Below are positions 32,889-42,509 of a stretch of DNA of 64,000 nucleotides, one piece after another. Source of the DNA: Nodosilinea nodulosa PCC 7104 (GTDB taxonomy: Bacteria > Cyanobacteriota > Cyanobacteriia > Phormidesmidales > Phormidesmidaceae); assembly GCF_000309385.1 (NCBI RefSeq), contig NZ_JH976537.1, positions 82,128 to 146,127 of the forward strand, in the 5' to 3' direction. The position numbers and the translations under genes were made by a program. Under the pieces are notes generated by a model. That model had not been told where the DNA came from. It did not search any database and saw only the letters and a list, made by a program, of their open reading frames with translations. Every line of letters starts with the position of its first letter. Position 1 is the first letter of the stretch.

Positions 32889-35402
32889 ATGGCATCTAGT
32901 CCGCTGGGGTCTTTCAGAAGCACATTAGTGAATCTGCCTCTGGGCGGGGTAGTACTTTTACCGGTGGTGCCTCTGGCTCTCGGTGTGATTGCTTGCGCTC
33001 AATCCTTAGGAGATCCACCGGGTTCCCTGGCGACAGCTATGCTGCTGCTTGTGCCGCTGGGCAGTGCGATCGCGCTAGCTGGGGTAGCCACTGCCCTGAT
33101 TGACCAACGCTTCGCCCGCCTCAGGCAGATCCACCAGCAGACTGAAGACGCGCTGCGTCAGAGTGAAGCCAACCTGCGCCAGACTCAGCAAATTGCCCGG
33201 CTTGGCAGTTGGGAACTAGACCTGGTGACGCAAAACGTTACCTGGTCGGACGAACTGTTCCGAATTTTTGGGCTGGATTCGGCCCAATCCCAACTGCCCT
33301 ACGATCAGATTATGGCCGCTATCCCTGAAGGCGATCGGGAAAAACTATCGGCTGCGATTAATCAGGCGATCGCAGATGGCTCTCCCTACGAAGTTGAACA
33401 TCGCATCGGTCGCCCCGATGGCACCACACGCTACCTGTTGAGCAGGGGGCAAGCAAAAACTGATGATGCTCAGCACATTACCAAGCTATTTGGCACAGCG
33501 CTGGACATCACCGATCGCAAACGGGCTGAATTAGCCCTGCAGGCAAGTGAAACTCGATTTCAGGAAATTGCTCAAACCCTCAACCAGGTGCCCTACGTCA
33601 TCTCGTTACCCAGTGGAGAGTATCTCTACATCAGTCCGGCCTACGAAAGACTGTGGGGTTACTCCTGCGAAAGCCTCTATCAAGATAGTAAATCCTGGCT
33701 AAATCGAATCTATCCTGACGATTTGGACTATGTTTCGGAGGCGTTTAACCAGCTGCTGACCGGGCAGAAGAAGCGGCTAGAATATCGCATCTTTGCCGCC
33801 AATGGTGAGGTTCGCTGGATTGAGTCAGAATCGTTAATCGTCAAGGACGAAAACGGCAATCCGTTGCGAGTGGTGGGGCTGGCCGATGATATTACCCATC
33901 GCAAACAGGTTGAAACCACATTGCGTGACCAAGAGGCTAAACTGCGAGCCATTGGCGATAATCTTCCCCGGGGCTTTATCTATCAGCTGGTACACAACCC
34001 CGATCGCGGCTTTTACTACAGCTACATCAGTGCGGGAATCGAGCGCATTACTGGCCTTACCCCAGAGGCGATGCTTCAAAATCCAAATCTGCTACAGGAT
34101 TCCTTAATTGAAGAAGATCGATTGATGCGCGAACAATTAACTCAGCAATCTATCGAAACCCTGTCGCTGTTTGAGATGCAGATGCGGGCGCGGAACGTTG
34201 CAGGAGAACTGCGGTGGCTGTCTGTGGTGTCTGTGCCCCGTCGCCTGGAGGATGGCAGCACAGTCTGGGATGGGGTTGTGGTTGATATTACCAGCCTTAA
34301 GCAGGCTGAAGTAGCCCTTCGCAATAACGAGGAGCTTTTTCGCAGCGCCTTTGACGATGCCCCCATTGGCATTGCTCTCATTTCACCCGCAGGGGAGTTT
34401 CTAAAAGTTAACCGCTACCTCTGTAATCTGCTGGGCTATAGTCAGAAAGAGCTGCTGGAATTATGTTTCCGAGATATTACCCACTCTGGCGATCTAGATC
34501 AAACCTGGCAGGGGTTGGCCCAAATGTTAGGGGGTGAACTGTCAAACTTAGAAATTAAGAAACGCTACATTTCTAAACAGGGTACGGTGATTCCTGTCCT
34601 TATAAATATCTCCCTTGTGCACGATATCGATGGTACTCCTCTCTACTGCATCGAACATGTTCAAGACATTCGTGAACAGCTTAAAGTCGAGCGCATGAAA
34701 GATGAGTTTGTGTCAATTGTCAGCCACGAACTGCGGACGCCAATCACCTCCATTAACGGCTCTCTGGTACTCTTAAATTCTGGCATCTATGATGCCCGGC
34801 CTGAAAAAGCTAGGAATATGCTGCAGGTGGCCATCAGAAACAGCGATCGCCTGGTGCGACTGGTCGATGACATTCTCAGCTTTGAGCGCCTTGAGTCGGG
34901 CAAAGTGCAGCTCGAAAAAGAAGACTGTGCCGTTGCCCACCTGCTCTACCAGGCGATCGACGCCGTTCAGCCCCTGGCCGATCAGTCGGGCATTACCCTC
35001 GCCCTCACCCCCCTCACCGCCACCCTGTGGGCTGCCCCCGATGGCATTATTCAGGTGCTCACCAATCTGTTGAGCAATGCGGTCAAGTTTTCGTCGCCGG
35101 GTGGGACGGTTTGGGTAAACGCGAGCACCGAGAGATTAGATGATTCAGCCTCTAATCTCTCGGTGCTGTTCACCGTTCAAGATCACGGTCGCGGCATTCC
35201 CGCCGACAAGCTAGAGACCATCTTCGACCAGTTTCAGCAGGTCGATGCGTCTGACTCCCGCCACAAGGGCGGCACCGGCCTAGGGTTGTCGATCTGCAAA
35301 AACATTGTAGAGCAGCACGGCGGCAGCATTTGGGTAGAGAGTTGTCTGGGCCAGGGCAGCACATTTTTCTTTACGGTACCGCTGGGACGCAGTGAAGGAT
35401 AA
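32889..35402 (+). CDS. Multi-PAS sensor histidine kinase
   Basis: 837 residues. Two membrane spans lie near residues 15-35 and 48-68, followed by a short coiled region and four PAS/PAC units (TQQIARLGSWELDLV about 100; TLNQVPYVISLPSGEYLY about 235; a third from about 350; DDAPIGIALISPAGEFLKVN about 495). The kinase core has the H-box VSHELRTPITSINGSL with His near 613, the N-box LTNLLSNAVKFSSPG, and G-boxes DHGRGIP and GGTGLGLSI. It autophosphorylates on sensing an unknown signal. No receiver domain is attached; the receiver protein at 35950 is the nearest candidate partner. A perfect palindrome interrupts the ATPase domain. Confidence 0.93.
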   Translation: MASSPLGSFRSTLVNLPLGGVVLLPVVPLALGVIACAQSLGDPPGSLATAMLLLVPLGSAIALAGVATALIDQRFARLRQIHQQTEDALRQSEANLRQTQQIARLGSWELDLVTQNVTWSDELFRIFGLDSAQSQLPYDQIMAAIPEGDREKLSAAINQAIADGSPYEVEHRIGRPDGTTRYLLSRGQAKTDDAQHITKLFGTALDITDRKRAELALQASETRFQEIAQTLNQVPYVISLPSGEYLYISPAYERLWGYSCESLYQDSKSWLNRIYPDDLDYVSEAFNQLLTGQKKRLEYRIFAANGEVRWIESESLIVKDENGNPLRVVGLADDITHRKQVETTLRDQEAKLRAIGDNLPRGFIYQLVHNPDRGFYYSYISAGIERITGLTPEAMLQNPNLLQDSLIEEDRLMREQLTQQSIETLSLFEMQMRARNVAGELRWLSVVSVPRRLEDGSTVWDGVVVDITSLKQAEVALRNNEELFRSAFDDAPIGIALISPAGEFLKVNRYLCNLLGYSQKELLELCFRDITHSGDLDQTWQGLAQMLGGELSNLEIKKRYISKQGTVIPVLINISLVHDIDGTPLYCIEHVQDIREQLKVERMKDEFVSIVSHELRTPITSINGSLVLLNSGIYDARPEKARNMLQVAIRNSDRLVRLVDDILSFERLESGKVQLEKEDCAVAHLLYQAIDAVQPLADQSGITLALTPLTATLWAAPDGIIQVLTNLLSNAVKFSSPGGTVWVNASTERLDDSASNLSVLFTVQDHGRGIPADKLETIFDQFQQVDASDSRHKGGTGLGLSICKNIVEQHGGSIWVESCLGQGSTFFFTVPLGRSEG
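35124..35167. repeat. 17-bp perfect inverted repeat inside the kinase gene
   Basis: AGCACCGAGAGATTAGA (35124-35140) and its exact complement (35151-35167) enclose a 10-base loop inside codons ~745-760 of the kinase. It encodes the loop STERLDDSASNLSVL between two strands of the ATPase domain, where relatives have only a short turn. It looks like a small palindromic element tolerated in frame. Confidence 0.75.
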
Positions 35403-35695
35403 AACGTGAGCAAAAATTTTCGTGTCTATGGGTATATAGCTCCTATTGCTACTAAGGCCTAGAGTCTGGGACATCCTGAACTCTGAGACACCCTGTAGAA
35501 AGCCGTTCAATTTTCCTATCGATTTCATATTGTCTTATCTTAAGCTAGCAAGCAAAGGTTTAGGGATCTATTGCAGCTAGAGTAGTCCCTAAAAGCCAAG
35601 GATTTTGGGTCTCTAGCGTGGGTCAGCTATGACGATTAGCCCTGGTGAAGTAAGAAAATTCGGAAAAGAAGATAAGTAGAACGCCTTAATTATCG

Positions 35696-35773
35696 TAGGG
35701 TGCGTCATCGCTTGGCGTGACGCACCAGGCCCAGACCTAGCGGTGCGTTGGGCTTTGTCACAACACACCCTAC
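35696..35773. repeat. GTAGGGTGCGT-type cyanobacterial dispersed repeat
   Basis: The block starts GTAGGGTGCGTCA, contains GCGTGACGCACC and CGGTGCGTTGGGC, and ends ACACACCCTAC, so its ends are inverted (GTAGGGTG / CACCCTAC with one mismatch). This is a widespread cyanobacterial miniature repeat. A related word, TGTAGGGTGGGCAGTG, follows at about 35830. The remaining bases of 35403-35949 hold no gene. Confidence 0.7.
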
Positions 35774-35949
35774 AGCAACGTTTAATTTGGGCTACCTACT
35801 TACCAGTGTTAATTCAGCGACTGTAGCTGCTGTAGGGTGGGCAGTGTTCACCATTTAGAAGGCTATTTTTCAGAGGTCACCGAAAGTGGCTTATTTAAGT
35901 AAATTATTTCACTTTTGTCTTACCTCTTCTAGTCACAAAGAAGGCATTA

Positions 35950-36330
35950 ATGGCAGCCAAACTGATTTTATTAATTGAGCATGAGGCTGGCATTAGAGAG
36001 GTTTTGGAGGCCTGCCTACATGATATTGACGGTTGGAGAATAGTGCTCGCAAGTTCCATAAAAGCAGGGATCGATCTATGCGAGCAGCAGCGCCCTGATG
36101 TTATTTTGATCGATACCTCCACTCCAGAAATAGATGCCCTACTCTTCATTGAAGAGTTAAAGGTTTACTCAGCTGAATATTCTGTGCCAATTTTGCTAAT
36201 TTCATCGAGAGCCAGCTGGTTCTCAGCTGAGATACTTCACCAAATGGGTTTTGCTGGCGCTATTAACAAGCCCTTTAACCCCCTCACACTTTCCCAGCGT
36301 ATATCTCAAACACTAGGGTGGAGTAACTAA
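35950..36330 (+). CDS. Single-domain response regulator
   Basis: 126 residues, one receiver domain and nothing else. The phospho-acceptor is Asp55 in VILIDTSTPEID and the conserved Lys is Lys107 in INKPFNPLT. The metal-binding acidic pair is altered: residues 10-12 are Glu-His-Glu instead of the usual Glu/Asp-Asp, so Mg2+ binding may be weaker. Such stand-alone receivers relay phosphate in phosphorelays or act by binding. It lies 550 bases after the PAS histidine kinase on the same strand and may be its partner. Confidence 0.85.
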   Translation: MAAKLILLIEHEAGIREVLEACLHDIDGWRIVLASSIKAGIDLCEQQRPDVILIDTSTPEIDALLFIEELKVYSAEYSVPILLISSRASWFSAEILHQMGFAGAINKPFNPLTLSQRISQTLGWSN

Positions 36331-36456
36331 CGCTTGATCTGTCCTTCTCAACGAGATTTCCATATTAAATTTCTATCTTTTTAATTTACCCTTAGTGCTA
36401 TTGATAACCGCTGAATTGTTGACAAGAGCAAGAGTCTATCCAGCGTTTCAGACTTC

Positions 36457-37176
36457 ATGGCAGATGTGTACGCTATTGACGGGAAACGGATTCGGCAACC
36501 GATAGTGGATGAGGAAGGCAAAACTCGCCTTGTCGGACTCGTCACTGTCTTTGCTCAACGCCAAGGTGTCACGGTCGATTTAGCCGCGCTGACTACGGCT
36601 GAGAATAGTGAGTTGAAGGTGGTGTAGTACCTGCTGGAGAAACTTTACCTCACTGGAGCGGTCTTCAGTCTAGATGCGCTTCACGCCCAAAAAGCGGTGC
36701 GACCCCTCGCCGTTGTACGGTGCTAGGGAACGCGCACCAAAACAAACGCCCTCCCTCATTAGTGCCAGCATGGTCGCCAGAAACAGCGCTCAGTCAAGGT
36801 ATATTCAGCCAAAGGTCTTGATCCTCAACGCTGGCTGGGGGCGAAAACCATCCTCTGCGTCGAGCGACGGCGATGTACGTCAGACCAATGCTCCATCCAT
36901 CGAGCCTACCATCTCAGCTCCGTCGCCACCACAGCCGCGCTGTGGAACACCATGGTGCGAGGGCATTGGAGTATTGAAAATCGATTGCATTGGCCGAAAG
37001 ATGTCGTCCTCCATGAGGATGAGACCTATGGACGAGCCCCGAATGCCCTGCTCGTTGCCTCGTTGTTTCGATCCATAACGATTAATCTGCTCCGGCTAAA
37101 TGGATTTATTTCGGTGACGTCTGCTCTACGGAAGCTGGCTAACCAGGTTGAGCAGATTTTTCGTCTCCTACAATGA
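36457..37176 (+). pseudogene. ISAs1-type transposase relic
   Basis: The plus strand preserves pieces in shifting frames. From ATG 36457 it reads VYAIDGKRIRQPIVDEEGK, then GLVTVFAQRQGVTVDLAA and, after a TAG at 36625, LEKLYLTGAVFSLDALHAQ with the second catalytic Asp. The C-terminal frame (from about 36955) gives RGHWSIENRLHWPKDVVLHE with the catalytic Glu, and ends with TSALRKLANQVEQIFRLLQ. Stops and at least two frameshifts make it dead. It is a different, much older member of the family than the intact copy at 2910-4082. No inverted ends are recognisable. Confidence 0.8.
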
Positions 37177-37190
37177 ATCAGCCCTGGGGG

Positions 37191-37301
37191 CTAGTAGACT
37201 GCGGCACAAATACGGGGACTATTGCTAATCGCGAGGGAGCAGGGGGGCGAGGGAGCCAAGCGAGCTGGAATAGTCGACATATTTCCGCCTTCGAGTACTA
37301 G
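37191..37301. repeat. CTAG-bounded miniature repeat, copy 1
   Basis: A 111-bp block bounded by CTAG at both ends. It starts CTAGTAGACTGCGGC and ends CGCCTTCGAGTACTAG. Most of it matches, in inverted orientation, the block at 47627-47736. The two ends resemble each other as imperfect inverted repeats (CTAGTAGACTGCGG / CTAGTACTCGAAGG). It follows the ISAs1 relic by 15 bases. The next 157 bases up to the receiver gene hold no gene. Confidence 0.8.
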
Positions 37302-37458
37302 GTGCTGGCCGTGAAAGCTGGGGGGAACAGGGGAACCAGGGCGAACAGCGATCGGAAGCGGTGGGCGTTTTAGCCTTCGGCGACTAGAACCGCCGCTGTG
37401 CCCCCGGCTGAGAGCGGGAGCAGGTTGCGAAAATGCGGCAGATAAAGTACAAGTGTAC

Positions 37459-37860
37459 TTATTCAGCGTCTCCTATGGTCGCCTTAATTTGGTCCACAAA
37501 CTCCTGATGGTCGATCACCGGCTTCGAAATATAGCCATCGGCACCGCTCTGGCTGAGGAAATTCTCGCGATCGCCCTCCATGGCGTGGGCGGTCACCAAA
37601 ATGACGGGCAGATTAGCCGTGGCTGGGTCGGCCTTCAGCAGCTGGGTAATTTTAATGCCATCCATGGGCTTGCCCTGGTACATGCTGTGGGCCAGGGATA
37701 CATCCATCAAAATCACATCAATTTCGCCGCTGCGGGCGATGGTCATCACCTCTTCTACATCTTCGGTGTGCTTGACGGCCAGGCCGCCGCGCTTGGTCAA
37801 AATCTTAGAAAATACCCGAGCGTTGACCAGGTCGTCTTCAACCAGTAAGACGGTCTTCAT
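37459..37860 (-). CDS. Single-domain response regulator, DivK/CheY-like
   Basis: 133 residues, a stand-alone receiver. The acidic pair is Glu8-Asp9-Asp10 in VLLVEDDLVNAR, the phospho-acceptor is Asp53 in VILMDVSLAHS, the Thr switch is in VILVTAHAMEGD and the Lys is Lys113 in YISKPVIDH. The MDGIK stretch and the helix after it are typical of DivK-like regulators, which act through protein-protein contacts. No kinase is adjacent; gyrA starts divergently 366 bases away. Confidence 0.88.
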   Translation of the reverse strand: MKTVLLVEDDLVNARVFSKILTKRGGLAVKHTEDVEEVMTIARSGEIDVILMDVSLAHSMYQGKPMDGIKITQLLKADPATANLPVILVTAHAMEGDRENFLSQSGADGYISKPVIDHQEFVDQIKATIGDAE

Positions 37861-38226
37861 CGCGTGTGTTTACCCCTGTCATCGGAAAGTATGTTAGTAG
37901 AACGTAAATTAAGTGGTTGATGCCTTTGGCGATCGCCTGCACACCTGGGCTGGGTTTACTAGGGACGGCCAAGCTCACCTTGGTAAGTTGTTCCCCGTTA
38001 GAGAGTCCAGATACTTGCCAGATCCGCAGGCTTGCCTATAAGTTACAGCATTGTTAAAGCCAATCTGTCCAGGGCCAATTAAATTAGACCGTAAATTGAG
38101 TTTCAGGCTGTTGTCTTGGGCCATCGCTATGGCTAAACTCAACTACCGCCCCAGCTGCTGTCCCCATTCCCGCCCGGTCTGCCTCGCCTAGACCGCCGAC
38201 CCTCTTCTCATCCAGGAACCCCGCCC
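37861..38226. other. Divergent intergenic region
   Basis: About 365 bases between the receiver gene and gyrA, expected to contain both promoters. An 8-bp hairpin TTGAGTTT/AAACTCAA spans about 38097-38143. No gene is visible. Confidence 0.4.
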
Positions 38227-40755
<2,529 letters not shown>

Positions 40756-40819
40756 GATGGATACCGACAGCGTTTGATGTACTGTTACACCGTTGGGCGA
40801 TCAAAATTGAGCAAACACC

Positions 40820-41008
40820 ATGCCAGTCATTACCTTCAAAGCACCCATTGAGAACGGGATAATTGAAATTCGTGAGGAATACAAAGAAGCTTTGCTCGGT
40901 ACTGACCAAGTTGAAATGACAATTTTGACCCAATGCACCACGGCCAAAACGGGCTTGATCGCTGAACTGATCGAACATCCTACCGAAGTTGATGAGTTTA
41001 TCCTTTGA
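40820..41008 (+). CDS. Small protein, possible antitoxin of a decayed toxin pair
   Basis: A 62-residue acidic protein from ATG 40820, preceded by weak ribosome signals. It reads as one beta hairpin and a helix (MPVITFKAPIENGIIEIREE, later ELIEHPTEVDEF). It ends 15 bases before a short frame that looks like the first strand of a PIN-domain toxin, so it is in the position and size range of a VapB/Phd-type antitoxin. The resemblance to a family is not clear, so the role is inferred from context. Confidence 0.5.
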   Translation: MPVITFKAPIENGIIEIREEYKEALLGTDQVEMTILTQCTTAKTGLIAELIEHPTEVDEFIL

Positions 41009-41023
41009 GCTCGAGAGGACGCG

Positions 41024-41092
41024 ATGACCGCAACCTCTGAAACCTACTTCCTGGACTCAAATGAATTTATCCGTAGCTCCTTAGTTCAGTAG
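41024..41092 (+). pseudogene. Truncated PIN-type toxin stub
   Basis: A 22-codon frame from ATG 41024, with GAGAGGA just upstream, reads ETYFLDSNEFIRSSLVQ and stops at 41090-41092. PIN nucleases begin YFLDSNxxIR with the first catalytic Asp, so this looks like the beginning of a VapC-like toxin whose body has been deleted; the MalK-type gene starts 11 bases on. Confidence 0.5.
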
Positions 41093-41103
41093 CCCAACCT
41101 GCC

Positions 41104-42405
41104 GTGGCCCACGTCGCAATTGAAAATGTCTACAAAACCTTCCCCAAGTCTCGCCAGTCTGACGAGACAAAGGATGCGCTTCCCGATACCGACCCCAATG
41201 CAGCGGCGGTGCTCAAGCGCATTAACCTCACCATCCATGACGGCGAATTTATGGTGCTGGTCGGCCCCTCGGGCTGCGGCAAAAGCACGCTGCTGCGGCT
41301 GATTTCTGGGCTGGAGGAGATTACCGGGGGCAGCGTTTGGGTAGGCGATCGCAGAGTCAACGACCTGCCCCCCAAGCAGCGCGACACCGCCATGGTGTTC
41401 CAGAGCTACGCCCTCTATCCCCACCTGTCGGTGTACAACAACCTCGCCTTCGGCCTGCGCCGCATGGGGGCCGACCTCGAACAATCCCTGCCGGAGCTGG
41501 GCAAAAAACCGCTTCCCGTTAGCGATTCGCCCGCCAACCAGGAGCTAGAGCGCCTGCTGACCGAGAGCCGCTGGTGGGAAAAGCCGCTGGTGTCGGTGAC
41601 CCGCAGGCTGCCCCCCGGCCTGCGCTACGTCTCAGAGGCCGAGCGGCTAATCGACGATCGCGTGCGGGCGGTAGCCAAAATGCTGCAAATTGACGGGCTA
41701 TTGAGCCGCTACCCCCGCCAGCTCTCGGGCGGGCAAAAGCAGCGGGTGGCCCTGGGCCGCGCCATGGCCCGCAACCCCCAGGTGTTTTTGATGGATGAGC
41801 CCCTCTCTAACCTGGATGCCAAACTGCGTATGGAAACCCGCGCCCAGATTGTGAACTTGCAGCGGCAGTTGGGCATCACCACCATCTACGTCACCCACGA
41901 CCAAATCGAAGCCATGACCATGGGCCACCGCATTGCGGTGATGAACCAGGGCCAAATTCAGCAGGTGGCCACGCCGCTAGATCTCTACAACCGCCCCGCC
42001 AATCGCTTTGTGGCCGAGTTCATTGGCTCGCCGCCCATGAATTTCATCCCCGTCCAGGTGCAGGCTCCGTTTTTGCTGGTGCACCCCGAGTTTCGCCTGT
42101 CGCTGCCCAGCGAGTGGGACAATCGCCTGCTGCCCTACGACAACCGCGAGGCAACGCTGGGCATTCGCCCCGAGCACCTGAGTTTGGCCCTGCCCGCCCC
42201 CAAAAATATTCGCGGTCAGGTTGTTCACCTAGAGGCTCTGGGCAGTGAGACCTACCTGACGGTGCAGACCGAGCGGCTGACGCTGCTGGCCAAAGTTCCG
42301 CCCGACGCGGCGGTGCGCATTGGCGATGAGGTCTGGCTGGCGATCGCCCCCGAAAAAGCTCACCTGTTTGACCCGGTGACCGAAGACTCTCTGTGGCATG
42401 GTTAG
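41104..42405 (+). CDS. Sugar-type ABC transporter ATP-binding protein (MalK/UgpC-like)
   Basis: 433 residues from GTG 41104. The ATPase core has Walker A GPSGCGKSTLLRLISG, Q-loop VFQSYALYPHL, signature LSGGQKQRVALGRAMARNP, Walker B VFLMDEPLSNLDAKLR and the switch His in YVTHDQIEAM. A TOBE/regulatory domain follows (GIRPEHLSLALP). It powers import of sugars or glycerol phosphate with membrane partners encoded elsewhere. Compared with MalK it has an insert of about 55-60 residues (about 125-185, SDSPANQELERLLTESRWWE onward) between the Q-loop and the signature, in the helical subdomain. It stands alone after a toxin stub. Confidence 0.9.
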   Translation: MAHVAIENVYKTFPKSRQSDETKDALPDTDPNAAAVLKRINLTIHDGEFMVLVGPSGCGKSTLLRLISGLEEITGGSVWVGDRRVNDLPPKQRDTAMVFQSYALYPHLSVYNNLAFGLRRMGADLEQSLPELGKKPLPVSDSPANQELERLLTESRWWEKPLVSVTRRLPPGLRYVSEAERLIDDRVRAVAKMLQIDGLLSRYPRQLSGGQKQRVALGRAMARNPQVFLMDEPLSNLDAKLRMETRAQIVNLQRQLGITTIYVTHDQIEAMTMGHRIAVMNQGQIQQVATPLDLYNRPANRFVAEFIGSPPMNFIPVQVQAPFLLVHPEFRLSLPSEWDNRLLPYDNREATLGIRPEHLSLALPAPKNIRGQVVHLEALGSETYLTVQTERLTLLAKVPPDAAVRIGDEVWLAIAPEKAHLFDPVTEDSLWHG

Positions 42406-42509
42406 CCCACGGCAAAGTCAGTGAACTGGCGCTTGAACACGGCGATCGATGGTCGTGCTAAATCCAGAGTTGCGAATACTATGGGTTAAACATACGCCCC
42501 CTTTGCCCC

